64,000 nt of DNA from NCBI GenBank assembly GCA_946902985.2, contig OX336398.1:236514362-236578361 (forward strand). The letters run 5' to 3'. The position numbers were made by a program, and so were the translations under genes. Below the pieces are notes generated by a model. The model was not told the origin of the DNA. It saw only the letters and a program-made list of their open reading frames with translations, and did not search any database. This document shows, piece by piece, positions 43,160 to 54,382 of the stretch. Position 1 is the first letter of the stretch. Each line of letters begins with the position of its first letter. Source of the DNA: Meconema thalassinum (Eukaryota > Arthropoda > Insecta > Orthoptera > Tettigoniidae).

Positions 43160-43745
43160 TGAGAAATAAACAAAGGGAAGGGGGTGAAGGGCAGCGGGAG
43201 AGAGAAACGTCACCTGTGTTGCGTCATAGCTATCGCCACTTCTACGCCGTCAAACACAATAAAATCATCTACACTGTCAATAACTATCAGAGAATATGAG
43301 GTAATATCCCGTCGTGTTTTCCAGAAGCCGAATTTTAAAATTAAATAAGAATAAAATACGGTTCACTAACAAATAGTTCAACGGAGATTTGATCGTTGTA
43401 AGCAGGAATAGAGAACGTATTAAGGGGATATATCAACATGAATTTAGTGGGATAGGGACTTGAGAAAAAAGAGAAAGGGCAGCGGGAGAGACACACGTCA
43501 CCTGTGTTGCGACATTGCTATAGCCACTTCTACGCCGTCAAACACAATGAAATCATCTACACTGTCAATAACTATCAGAGAATATGAGGCAATATCGTGT
43601 CGTGTTTTCCAGAAGCCGAATTTTATAATGAAATAAGAATAAAATCCGGTTCGCGTACAAATAGTACAACGGAAATTTGATCGTCGTAAGCGGGAATAGA
43701 GAACGTATTAAGGGGATATATCAACATGTATTTTGTAGAATTGGG
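43160..43745. repeat. Two tandem 288-bp units in the Tigger leader
   Basis: GGCAGCGGGA occurs at 43191 and 43478, and GAGAACGTATTAAGGGG at 43411 and 43699: offsets of 287-288 bp. Each unit includes CACCTGTGTTGCG, TACGCCGTCAAACACAAT and GTCGTGTTTTCCAGAAGCCG. The unit's end (GGAATAGAGAACGTATTAAG) resembles the element's terminal repeat, so the duplication probably arose by repeating a terminal block. Confidence 0.8.
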
Positions 43746-43821
43746 ACTGGGACTTGAGAAAATCATCGCGCTAAGCGGGAAAACGTCGTAACAGAGAACG
43801 TGCTAACGAGATTCCACTGTA

Positions 43822-44290
43822 TATCCCGATACTGCCCTATGCATCAGAAACGTGGATAATGAAGAAAAGAGACATAAGCAGAATACAGGCAGGTGAAATG
43901 AAGTTCCTGCAAAGTAGGATCGGAGTAACAAGAAGAGACAGGGTGAGGAATGAAAAAAAAAGGTCAGAGAAATAGTGAAAGAGGAGCCCTTGCCGGGTAG
44001 CATTGAGACATCAAGACTGAGGTGGTATGGACACTTACAGAGAATGGAAGAGAAGAAGATTCCAAAGAGGATACATGAGATGCAGATGCAGAAGAAACGA
44101 CCAAGGGGAAGACCAAGAGAGAGATGGTTGAAAGGAGTGGAGGAATGTGTCAAGAAGAGAGGCGAGGACTGGACCAGAGTGACATCGGAGAGGTGGTGGG
44201 AAGAAAGGACTAAGTGGCGAGGCTTATGTCCCAAACAGACCCAGCCTGGGGCTGGAAACTATACAAGATGATGATGATGATGATGATGGT
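43822..44290 (+). pseudogene. RTE-type LINE (16167 family), 3' end
   Basis: It corresponds to the last 450 bp of the complete LINE: the ETWIMKKRDISRIQAGEMKF equivalent, then RLRWYGHLQRMEEKKIPKRI, RPRGRPRERWLKGVEECVKK, WWEERTKWRGLCPKQTQPGA, and a (GAT)n tail (44269-44287). A run of eight A's at 43951 breaks the frame. At its 5' edge it is interrupted by the Tigger at a TA. Confidence 0.87.
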
Positions 44291-44361
44291 ATAGTATACA
44301 CTTACATCATATCACAGCTTAATTTTAAAAAAAATTAAAAAGGAACAGATAGTCTCATAAT

Positions 44362-45090
44362 TTAACATCTAAATTTAAGATATAGTCCACTGATGCAGGA
44401 TTCACTGATAAAATCCATTATGTTACCATCATAGGCTCTTAGAGGACAGTCCTGAATGATGTGCTTCACCGATTGTCTATCGGCTCCATTGTCACACTTT
44501 GGAGACGGTAACCTGTTCCACTTGAACAAAGAGTCCGCACAAACACCAGAATTGGTCCTGATCCGGTTTAATTTCAACCCTATCCGACGAGGAAGATCAA
44601 AGCCAGGTACTTTGTGACAGATGGCAAGTATCGGCACTCCTGTAGAGCAAAAATCTTTCAATCATGATATAACAGCTTAGGCTTTCACGGCCGGCATTCA
44701 TAATTAAGTACAAGTTTTTGGGGCTTGTAAACCGTGGTCCAGACAGGATATCTCCAGACGTTTCACCGGAAACTGCGTCCGGCATTATCAAGGGTTCCGC
44801 TCCTTTCCTTGGTCAGCACTGCTGACCGAAAAACTTGTACTTAATTATTTCAATCATGAGACCACTGCTGGACTATGTCAAAGTTCTCATTGATAAGTCT
44901 CGTAGCTGTCTTCACCGGGGGCTACCTTGAGCAAAGTCTGGGTAGACAAGCAGCAGGTATATCAGCATGAATAGGGAGATCCTGATTTTGAAGTATCTTG
45001 TGGTATGTTTTGACCGGGATATTACACCTGCGGAGATGGGATGGAGGAATGTAGCTCAGAACAGGAAGACATTGAATAGGGGTAATAATA
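44362..45090 (-). pseudogene. Jockey-like LINE, C-terminal fragment, interrupted
   Basis: Higher part (45090-44860, minus): PPSHLRRCNIPVKTYHKILQ and NQDLPIHADIPAACLPRL. Lower part (44655-44362): PGFDLPRRIGLKLNRIRTNS, then SLFKWNRLPSPKCDNGADRQ and DCPLRAYDGN. These are the same consecutive regions as in 40945-41520. A 180-bp element lies between them. Confidence 0.72.
44668..44847. mobile_element. 180-bp insertion with 12-bp target duplication and inverted arms
   Basis: TTTCAATCATGA flanks it exactly (44656-44667, 44848-44859). Inside, AATTAAGTACAAGTTTTT (about 44702-44719) is inverted as AAAAACTTGTACTTAATT at the right end. The left inverted arm is subterminal, preceded by about 33 bp (TAGGCTTTCACGGCCGGCAT). 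A 12-bp duplication fits a retroposed SINE better than a typical DNA-transposon MITE; the class is unresolved. Confidence 0.65.
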
Positions 45091-45103
45091 ATAATGATAA
45101 TAT

Positions 45104-45160
45104 CGTATGGCCTCGGGTGCCGGGTGCTAGCTTTGTAATTTGACACCCAGAGGGTGGGGT
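45104..45160 (-). repeat. SINE family G, 3' fragment
   Basis: GTATGGCCTCGGGTGCCGGG and GCTAGCTTTGTAATTTGACA match 46522-46563. Confidence 0.5.
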
Positions 45161-45164
45161 GAAT

Positions 45165-45990
45165 TTAATGGTACCAGATATCAGATATCAAACGCACGGT
45201 CTTGTTGATTTCCTTTTCGGTGCATTTGTAATTAATTTTATTTAATTTCTCCACTCTTCCAAACATAAAGGACACACTGAACGTTACTTTCTTACGAGGT
45301 GCCAGCATGACGACGCGTGGTAGACTGTTGACTGTTCACTGGAAACTCAACCATATCTGGTCGATTAGATTAGCAGTTTGCCTTTTCTACCACTAAAAGA
45401 ACTAGTGTGAGTTAATGCAGGATTTCACTTAAGCTGTTATAACTACTTCCGGTCTGAAGATTTTTAAAAAAGTCAAAAAAGCACGTGAGGGTATTGAGCC
45501 AAGGAGCACATTAAACAAAGAATTATGTAAGTAAATTAATTTGACTTGGATTTGAATCAAAAGAAAAGCTGTTTTTCTGGAACGGAAGAGATTTTTGAAA
45601 TTTGACTTTTGTTTGATCCTCTCCAAGACTCACACTTTAAAACCTTTCAGGGCCCTTTAACTTTTGGCACATTTGAGGAAATTGCTTAATTGTACGTTTT
45701 TGCTAAGCTTTTGCTTCATCTGCTAGGAAATGTATTCAGAAGGATTTTGGAATGGATGGGTTAATAAGGTGAAGAGGGGAAGGACCCTGTTGTCTCATTA
45801 CTCATGGAGACCACAGTTTAGTTAACCTCTCACTTAACCTTGAGCATTCCTCCACTTGGCCTTCTCATGCAGGGTGTTGACAAACAACTCCTCATATTGT
45901 CTTTGTGGACATCACAGTCATTAGTCCCATGTCTGTGCTTCTGTAGGGAGAGATGAGGTAATCTGCAAGGCAACAAGTCTGTGAATATTG
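45165..45990. other. No gene recognised
   Basis: About 800 bp without recognisable coding or repeat content, ahead of an (AAT)n microsatellite. Confidence 0.4.
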
Positions 45991-45994
45991 CCTC

Positions 45995-45996
<2 letters not shown>

Positions 45997-46030
<34 letters not shown>

Positions 46031-46045
46031 TAATAATAATAATAT
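45997..46045. repeat. (AAT)n microsatellite
   Basis: Uninterrupted ATA/AAT repeats except for one AAAATA variant near 46026. Confidence 0.9.
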
Positions 46046-46047
46046 TA

Positions 46048-46460
46048 GGACCTGTTAATGATAATGGTACTTACAGAAGAACACATAACAATGAAGTATT
46101 GGAACATATAGAAGATTTGGTGAGTGTGATGAGAAAAAGGAGAATGTCTTTCTTTGGACATTTGGAACGGATGGAGCATCATCGACTTTCATATTGAATA
46201 CGCTCATCAATCTCTAAAAAAAATTCCTAATGTAAATGGTCGATGCAAGTTAAAAAGGACCTAACAGAAGCTCGAATTAATCAAGCTCTGGTTTGGGATA
46301 GGAACCTGTTCAGAAAGGCGGTTAAATCAACCAGTAATCTACACCCTTTAACATCTGTGATGCCTCGCCCTCACTGCAAGTGGACAGAAGAAAGGAGAGC
46401 TGAACATTTGTCAAGAATGAAGATCTACTGGCAGACAAGAAAACAAGCATTACAGTGATC
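46048..46460 (+). pseudogene. LINE C-terminal fragment
   Basis: Two frames separated by a break read RKRRMSFFGHLERMEHHRLS and KKDLTEARINQALVWDRNLF, then KWTEERRAEHLSRMKIYWQT before a stop. The FFGHLERM motif is the variant form of the (R/F)(W/F)xGHxxRM block near the end of RTE-type proteins. Only the end of the protein is present. An A-rich stretch follows at 46505-46519. Confidence 0.6.
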
Positions 46461-46520
46461 ATATGAGTGAAGAACATCGTGGTCCATTGATGGCCGAAAC
46501 GACTCAAAAAAAAAAAATTG

Positions 46521-46887
46521 TATGGCCTCAGCTGCCGGGTGCAAGCTTTGTTATTTGACACCCCAAATGTAGCTTGCATGTCGAATTTCATTGTTCCTTG
46601 AAGCACTTGCAAGTCAAGGAGGTTAGATATCTAAGCTCCTTGAACACTATAGCGCTTTCTAGTAGAGAAATGACGAACTTTGTGTTGGCGGAAACTCTCG
46701 AGATTAATTTTGCCATTATGAACACGGTCTACTGAATTCAAATGGGTTCTTTGACATGCCAACATCGTATGACATGCGTGTCGTAAATTTTGCCACCTTT
46801 CAAAAATCACTTACCACGGCCAGGAGCGAACCTGCAAGCTTGGGGGTTAGTAGACCGACAGGTTAACTTCTCACCCATCGTGGCAAG
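46521..46887 (-). repeat. tRNA-derived SINE, family G
   Basis: In the minus sense the head TGCCACGATGGGTGAGAAGT holds box A, and GCAGGTTCGCTCCTGGCC holds box B. The 3' end is the GGGTGTCAAATAACAAAGCT and CGGCAGCTGAGGCCATAC part shared with 45104-45160. Confidence 0.65.
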
Positions 46888-46889
46888 CA

Positions 46890-47555
46890 TATTGCCTCAT
46901 AATAATGATGACAATACATTCATTTGAGGAACATGGAAATAGACTATAAAATTACCCACACCTTTTACAACAAAAGGCCAATATAGTGGAAACTGTCATT
47001 AAACCAGAGGATCAGAATGCTTAACATTGAACAAGCTGAACTGGAGAAGAAAGAAGGAAATTAAAATACTTAGAAAAACGTTGGGCCTCTAGAAGAATAA
47101 AGATAATATTTGGATGAAGACCTTTACCACAATATAGAGGAAATTACAGGTACAATTAAGAGGAGAAGATTACGGACACCTTAACAGAATGAACAATAAC
47201 AGGCTCACTAAATTAAATAACACCACAGGGTGACTGGAAGAGATACAAAGACTACATCATACTTAACAGGGAGGAATTCCGGAGACTGATCAATTGGGAC
47301 TTGAGTCCTGGCAACGATCAGGCAGCCCAGAAAGGCCGTTGACTGTGATCGATCACCCCTCAGTGGCACGATCATTAGCTGCCCGGCGAACCGTTGGCAG
47401 GATCCGAGACCACCTTGAGGTCCGTTCAGCAGCCCCAAAAAAAATGTCGACTGCGATCCAAGACCACCACTGTCCCAATCTAAGCACTTTACCTGGTGCA
47501 GTGCGTGATCAACTGGTCTATTTCAAAATGTATGGTATATTCAAACTACTCATTT
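46890..47555. other. No gene recognised
   Basis: About 650 bp; a frame at 47294 (142 codons, plus) runs into the AT-rich minisatellite and shows no domain. Confidence 0.4.
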
Positions 47556-47559
47556 GGAT

Positions 47560-47965
47560 GGACAATACTTACAAAAAGCAATTTAGATTGAAAATACTTA
47601 CAAAATGTAATTTAGATTCAAGATACCCTCAAAATGCAATTGAGAATCAAAATACTTGCAAAATGCGTCCCTACAAAATGCAATTTAGATCGAAAATAGT
47701 TGCAAAAAGTGGTTTAGGTTGAAAATGCTTACAAATTGCAATTGAAATTCAAAAGAGTGACCATTTCCCGATTATCGTTACACAAATCCCCGGACTCTCG
47801 ACATTATTGAAGGACTTAAGACTACTAAAAAGCAATTTAGATTGTCAATCCTTACAAAATGCAATTGAAGTTGTAATCACTCGCAAAATGCAACTTATAT
47901 CGAAAAATCTTACAAAATGCAACGTAGATTGAAAATACCTACAAAATGGAGTGTAGATGCCAAAA
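47560..47965. repeat. Degenerate minisatellite, about 28-30 bp units
   Basis: Repeated variants of ACTTACAAAATGCAATTTAG followed by ATTGAAAAT occur about a dozen times, with indels and a unique-looking interruption at about 47755-47820. Confidence 0.7.
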
Positions 47966-48044
47966 AAAAATCGCTAATGGGAATTTACAGTATATACACG
48001 AGGAGCCAATAAATATAAAAAGGGAGAAAAGTTAATACAATGAA

Positions 48045-48270
48045 AAGAAAACAAGAGGTCTGACCCCTCGAAGAATGAGGTATCAGGAAAGATGAGATAA
48101 GGGCCAACTAAGGCGGGAGAGTGAATGACTCCCTAGGCCTCGGATACCCTAATACCGTCGGGGTCGGAAAAGAACAAGAGTTGACCAAGGGAGGTAGACA
48201 GGAAAGAAGACGGAGAGGAGCCCGACACAAGTAAGTGGAAGCAATTTTGGACTCAGCTGGGGTCCCATAG
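48045..48270 (-). repeat. Dispersed repeat block, inverted copy of 1150-1460
   Basis: In reverse it reads GGGACCCCAGCTGAGTCCAA, then TTGGTCAACTCTTGTTCTTT, CCCGACGGTATTAGGGTATC, and GATACCTCATTCTTCGAGGG, matching the block at 1150-1460. Confidence 0.7.
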
Positions 48271-48289
48271 TAAGACACCCATTAATAGC

Positions 48290-48865
48290 AAACTTAGTTA
48301 TGGAAGGAAGGGTCGAGGACAAGAACTGTAGGGGTAGACCAAGGTTAGATACCAGAACAATAGAAGGCCGTGATAAGACCTGGGTTGCAATGTGGTGCCG
48401 CGGATTTGCCTTTTGATGGTATTTCGTATCCTTTTTTAGGTATCATCGCAGGTTTTCAAGGATTGTTGGTGTTTGTTCCTGTGATAGTGCATGTTATCTT
48501 GCGGATTGGTGTTATTTTGTTGGGGTGGTTGAATCAATTTGTATTTGTGTTTCGACATCACAAATAGCAGCCATGTTATTTGACATTGATTGGATATTTC
48601 GTAGTTCCTAGCGTCAATGATCGTGAAATTCCACAGCCACCTTGATGCCTAAGACTCCTGACGTCTAGTACCCGCGCGCATCTATATGTTGGTTGATCTT
48701 TCCTGAAGACAATCAATGGACAAATATATAAGGTTACGGTTATGGCTGCGATTTGTAGGTTAAACAAATAGGTTATTGGATGCTGATTAAGGTGCTATTT
48801 ACAGATATTTGATCCATAAGGACTTTGTCTTTTTCTGTATAAATATACTCAGGGAACGGAAAACT
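48290..48865. other. 5' flank of the R2-like element
   Basis: No gene. Part may be the 5' UTR of the R2-like LINE, but its edge cannot be set. It is not recognisable as 28S rDNA, the usual R2 target. Confidence 0.4.
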
Positions 48866-48870
48866 GATGA

Positions 48871-50537
48871 TTGAAGATTATCTTACCGTATAGTATTTCT
48901 GGAGTAGCAGTATTTAATGTTGAAATGTCAGACAAAAACACACTTAACCTGACTCAAAACTCTGATTCATGTCGCCGAAATAGTACTACTCGAGTCAATT
49001 CCTGTGATATTTGTGGGAAGACGTTTAAATCTGTAGCAATTCATGTAAGTAAAGCACATCCAGAGGTTTATCGTAGATGTTTAACGTCAAAATATAAGAC
49101 CTCAGTTCAAAGTTTGCATAAATCCGATGGAGGTGGTAGTCACTTGCTGAATAAAGAAATTGATTATGTATCAACTAGCGCTAATAGTGAAGGTGCGGCT
49201 GCATTAGATTCCAAATTAGATGCTATAAAGGAATTTGAAAGAAAATTCATGGAGGTCATAACTAAAGGTGATATTCAAGCTTTTGAGACAGTTAGTGTTG
49301 AGCTAACGGAATTCTTGGCTGACGCAATCAGTTCGCTCTCAGGACCCAAGCATCCAGCTATTCGTTATTATAATGCGCGGAGAAAACGACAGGGGGGGGT
49401 CATACAACTACTTATTCTAAGACAAAAAATCCATCAAGGTTAACAAAGCGAAGCAGAGACAAAACTAGGACAAAATATCAATATGAAGTAGCGCAATATC
49501 AGTATTTCAATCAAAGGCGCAAAGTCGTACGCATGATTATGAATAATCAAAATGGCACAGAATGTAGAATTTCCGTTTCCACAGTTTTCGAACATTTTCA
49601 AGATTTATTTAGAAAAGAGAATGAATTAACACACTTGCAACCAACAGAAGCCGTTTGTACAGAGGAAGACATTGAAATTGAAGATTCTGAAATTAATTCA
49701 GCTCTTGCCAGAGTACGAGCAGATACAGCAGCTGGTCCTGACCGAGTATTTATCAGAGCTGTGAAGGAACTTAAAACATCAAAAGTGTTGAGTCTCCTTG
49801 CAAACGCTATGCTCAAATTTAAGAAATGCCCCGATATATTCAAAACAGGAAGAACAGTACTTCTCCACAAAGGAGGATGTGCTGAAGAAATAAGTAACTG
49901 GAGACCTATCACCATATATTCAGTAATCAGACTTATTATAGAAAAAGTGATTGAAAGGCGACTACATTCATTAGTAGAGTTCTCCGTACATCAAAGGGGA
50001 TTCATTAATCTCCCTGGTACACATGTTAATACCTCAATTATTAATGGTTGCCTCAGGAATGCTAAAACAAAGAAAACTAGCTGCTGTGTGGTGTTCCTGG
50101 ATGTTTCAAAGGCATATGATAATATTGTCCATGAACATCTTAAGGGGTGCATTAATCGAGTAAATATGCCAAACAACTTACGAGATTTAGTAATCGACCT
50201 TATTTTAGGAAATAATATCAAAGTTGAATGTGGTATTAATAAAACAGTGAGCATAGAGCTTAGGAAAGGCGTCGCTCAGGGATCTCCAATCTCACCTGCT
50301 TTATTCAACCTGGCAATAGATGATACTATCAAAGAACTCACAGATCAGGAGATCATTCAGGAGTATGGGTATTAGCTGTCATCTGACGTTGGAAATGTTT
50401 CAGCATTAGCGTTTGCGGATGATATTGTATTAGTAGCAAAAGATGAAGCTTCGGCGCAGGAACTCTTAAATACCGCCGTTAATAGTTTATCTGCTATAGG
50501 TCTTTCCATGAATCCTTCAAAATGCAGAATGATCAAT
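48871..50537 (+). pseudogene. R2-like LINE: N-terminal zinc finger and reverse transcriptase
   Basis: The first frame (48871-49443) has a C2H2 finger, CDICGKTFKSVAIHVSKAHP. It shifts at a run of eight G (49392-49399); the protein continues in the frame of 49533-50375: SALARVRADTAAGPDRVFIR, NWRPITIYSVIRLIIEKVIE, VVFLDVSKAYDNIVHE, and KGVAQGSPISPALFNLAIDD. TAG at 50373-50375 interrupts; the same frame goes on with ALAFADDIVLVAKDEASAQE (FADD at 50412-50423) to SMNPSKCRMIN, where an RTE LINE is inserted. The zinc finger, RT and (after the insert) restriction-like endonuclease order is that of R2/RLE-type LINEs, which nick DNA with a PD-(D/E)XK domain instead of an AP endonuclease. Defects are one frameshift, one stop and one insertion. 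Confidence 0.85.
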
Positions 50538-53500
50538 CGTCGTCGGCTTTAACTCGTTTCCGAGTATACATCTTCTTCCAAAACAGTCTAAAATAATCTA
50601 AGGTTGAGGTCTGTGGGCATGTTTGCGGTGACTGAACAGCCCAATGCGTGCATGAAACAAACGTCCACACAGATCACACAGAACTGTTGGTGGAGGGCGT
50701 GGCTGTGCTGCACGGAGCTTACGTGCTTGTCGCTTGGCCTTAACAATTCTACGACGTTCTTCTTCAAACATTTTGACAGCAGCCGGGATGGTCTGGCGCC
50801 AAGTTGAACGGTCTTTAGCAAGCTGGTCCCAGGTTTGTGGATTGAGACCTGTCAACTTCATATTCTGCTTGAATTGGTCCTTGTAACGTCTCTTAGGGCC
50901 TCCATGAGATCTGGTGCCGGAGGTGAGTTCACCATACAGAACCTGGCGTGGTAGTCTCGTATCATCCATCCGTTGGACATGTCCAATCCATCTAAGTTGA
51001 TGACCAATGATGGATGATTCTATACTATTAGCAAGCGCTTTCTCAAGAACATCAAGATTGGTGATGTGGTCTTCCCACTTTATCTTAAGGATGGATCGAA
51101 GCTTCTGTTGATGGAAGCGCTCAAGCTTTCGGAAGTCATGTCGATAGAGGGTCCAGGTTTCACAGCCATACAACAATGTTGAGATAACAACAGCTTGGTA
51201 CACCGTGAGCTTCGTCTTCACGGTCAGATCTTTATTCAAGAAGACCCGGTGCGATAGTCGCCCAAATGCCGCATGGGCAGCACCGATTCTCTTCTCAACA
51301 TCCTGCCCACAATTGCCGTGTACAGATAGCAGACTGCCCAGATACGAGAAGTGGTCTACCTGCTCCAATGGAGTATCTGAGATAGAAATGTTGAAGTGCG
51401 GAAGGGAAGTGCCTGGTGAGGGTTGTGCCAGAACCTTGGTCTTCTGAACATTAATGGTGAGACCAAAACGTTCACATGCATTCTTGTAGCAATTAACAGT
51501 CTGTTGCAACTCCACTGGCGTGAGTGTAGGCGATGCTGCATCATCTGCATACAACATATTGGTTATCTTCGTAACCTGAGTTAGCTTCTTGGAGCGAAAT
51601 CGAGCTAGGTTGAAGAGCCCTCCATCAAATCGGTACCTGACATCTACACCTGGGATGTTTGTGGGCGATTTATAGAGCATTGCAGCCAAATACAATGCAA
51701 ACAGTGTTGGAGCAAGTACGCAGCCTTGTTTCAGTCCATGAGTGATAGGAAATTCGTCAGAGATCTTATTTTGCTGACAAACCTGACCGGTCATGCCATC
51801 ATGGAGAGCTTGGATTAGATCAACAAAGCGTCGAGGACAGCCAAAGCGTTGTAGCACCGCCCACATAGCAGATCTTGGAACTGAGTCAAAGGCCTTTTCC
51901 AGATCATAAAAGACTAAGAAGAGTGGATTCTGTTGCTCACTACATTTTTCTTGTAGTTGTCTTATGCAGAAAATCAAGTCAGTTGTGCTTCTGGAAGATC
52001 GAAATCCACACTGGGACTCGGGGAGGATCTTTTCTGAGATAACCTGAAGGCGGTTAAGTAAAATTCTGGCGAGAATTTTACCCACAGTAGATAGTAGCGA
52101 TATACCGCGATAGTTGCCACAAACACTACGATCACCTTTCTTGAAGATTGTGATGATAGTGGCGTTCTTTAGGTCACCAGGTACTTCTCCTAATTCCCAA
52201 ATTTTGAGAATAAGAGTGAAAATCCGCGTTTTGAGGGACTGACCTCCAGCTTGAATTAATTCCAGTGGGATGTTATCTGGGCCAGGTGCCTTTCTTGGTT
52301 TCATTTGATTGAGAGCTACACTGAATTCCGTGTAAGAAGGAGGTACAGCCATCCATGGTTGTTCAGGATATTTCGGCACATCACGGAGGAAGTCTTCAGC
52401 AGCTGTTGAGGGACGATTTAGAAGGATGGAGAAATGTTCCTTCCAACGCTCTAAGATATCATGGCTGTCAGTAAGAGTGGCAGAGTTGTCAGCACTTTTT
52501 AGTGTACCTGATGAAGAACGAAGTGGGCCATATATCTCTTTAATCCCTGCATAGAAGTTCCTCAGATCACGAGTATCAGATAGCCTCTGAAGTTCCTCAG
52601 CTTTCCGCTGCCACCAAGTATTCTTTATCTCTCTTATTTGTGTCTGACACTTACTCTTGAGTTCTAAATACAGAGCTTTCTTCGTATTTGAGGATGGGTC
52701 TTGAAGATGAGATAGATAGGCTTCCCTTTTGATGTTGATGAGACGCAAAATTTCTTCATTGTTGTCATCAAACCAGTCTTGACTTTTCTGCTTTACCAAA
52801 CCAATGGTTTCTTCAGCTGACTTAGTGATTATCTCCCTCAGATTGGTCCATTCTTCTCGAATGTCACTTGTTTTAACTGGATGATCTGATAGCTGGGCAT
52901 TGATCATATTCTCAAAGTTTGTGGAAATAGATTCATCCTGAAGTTTGGAGGTGTTAAACTTTCCTCTGGATGGGGTTTGGAAACGCCTTGGTGGTTTTGG
53001 GCTGATGGATATCCTGAGTTTACAGATGAGAAGTTTGTGATCCGTCCAACAATCGTCAATATTCCTTGCTGTTTTGGTAATAAGTATGCCCTTCTTATCA
53101 CATTGTCGGGTAATCAAGGATGTGCCAATGCTTAGAACGTGGATGCATCCACGTGGTCTTGAAGCGGTCAGGTAATCGGAATTGAGTGTTGGTGATGAAG
53201 AGTTCATGTTCTGCACAAAGACCAAGAAGAAGAAGTCCATTGGGATTACAGGATCCAAGACCTTGTTTACCCATCACATTTTGCCATAGCCGGTTATCTT
53301 TCCCAACTCTTGCATTGAAATCACCAAGGAGTAAGAGCTTATCTGTAGATAGTACCTTGGAGATGATTGTGCCAAGCTGGTCATAGAACTGGCCCTTAAC
53401 TTCATCATCGGCCTTCAAAGTTGGAGCATAGGCAGATATGAGAGTCATGAATGAACCTCCAGAGAGTGGAATGCGGAGAGTCATAAGTCTTTCGCTGATG

Positions 53501-54382
53501 GCAGTGGGAGTAATTTGGAAATCATTAACTAGCTTGGTCTTTACAGCGAATCCTACACCATGAATACGATGTTCTCCCTCCTCCTTTCCCTTCCAGAAGA
53601 TGGTATAACCTGATCCAAACTCAGTAATTTTTCCTTCAGTGGACAACCTGGTTTCACTGAGAGCAGCGATGTCAATGTTGAGTCTGGATAATTCATGAGT
53701 AATAAGAGCCGTTCTTCTTTCAGGCCTGTCGTTATCTTTTAAGTCAAGCAAAGTTCTGACATTCCATGTTCCAATGATAAAATTGTGTGTCCTTATTGAC
53801 TTGGTAGTTTTTGTTTTTCGACCGCATGAGGGGTGACCTGCTGGGTGCGGCCGCCCAGCCGGACAGTAGATGTGACTTCCGATGTTTAGCCCACCTTTTC
53901 TAGGGCCTTCCCCATGTGGGGTGAGCAGCGGTAATCCTAAACAGGCCTGCTCAAACACAGATGCAGGACCGAACTCCTGAGTAGCCACAGAGTCCCAGGA
54001 AGACGACCATCACACATCTGCTGCCAACGTGCAGGTCCGAACTAGGGGCTTCCAGTTACACCCATAACCTGCCCCCACCATCCATATCCCATCGCCGTTG
54101 GACTTTAGAAAATAAGTGACTGATGGAAGAATTGCCACTGGCGTGTATTTGTTTAGGGTGGATCACAACTTGCCAGGAAGTGACCCACTCACTATGATCT
54201 CGGAGTCGTGTCCTGCGGCACATATGAAATGAGACATGCAAGACCAGACACAGAGACTGCAACGAACTGCCGCAGGCTCAAAATATTACTGAGGTGCGCC
54301 TTCACAGCCAATTCGTCTGGCATGGCCTCTTCCGCCTTCACGACCGTTGGGAACCATAAAAGTAATGGATTCTTCTTCCGCC
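50538..54382 (-). mobile_element. Near full-length RTE-type LINE splitting the R2-like element
   Basis: It is flanked by the exact 13-bp repeat CAGAATGATCAAT (50525-50537, 54383-54395), which lies in frame within the R2-like protein (RMIN). The element is about 3.85 kb including a 5' leader of about 390 bp upstream of the coding region. It belongs to a family distinct from the 16167 LINE. Confidence 0.93.
50598..53988 (-). pseudogene. LINE endonuclease-reverse transcriptase with C-terminal zinc finger (one frameshift)
   Basis: From 53988 the AP-endonuclease has FIIGTWNVRTLLDLKDNDRP, IAALSETRLSTEGKITEFGS, LLLLGDFNARVGKDNRLWQN and STWMHPRSKHWHILDY in spirit (bases 53988-53098). A one-base shift near 53110 moves the frame to that ending at 50598: NIDDCWTDHKLLICKLRISI (DH motif), then RKAPGPDNIPLELIQAGGQS, FKKGDRSVCGNYRGISLLST, QCGFRSSRSTTDLIFCIRQL, VFYDLEKAFDSVPRSAMWAV, LKQGCVLAPTLFALYLAAML and NMLYADDAASPTLTPVELQQ (YADD). 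The C-terminus has LRWIGHVQRMDDTRLPRQVL and a C2H2 finger, CDLCGRLFHARIGLFSHRKH. Apart from the one shift no damage is seen, so it is a young copy. It would mobilise itself by target-primed reverse transcription. Confidence 0.9.

Larger units (their letters stand above)
42920..43819 (-). mobile_element. Second Tigger/pogo element, 5' part only
   Basis: In the minus sense the terminus CAGTGGAATCTCGTTAGCAC starts at 43819 next to TA (43820-43821). This is the classic pogo/Tigger inverted-repeat form. A leader made of two tandem 288-bp units follows, then a transposase start at 43065. The element is cut off at about 42920; its right end and DDE domain are missing. It sits in a LINE of the 16167 family: the LINE sequence resumes at TATCCCGATACTG (43822) exactly as in the intact copy around 18675. 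Confidence 0.75.

Noticed and set aside
47294..47722. 142-codon frame, plus strand
   Set aside because: It runs into the degenerate AT-rich minisatellite and has no domain.
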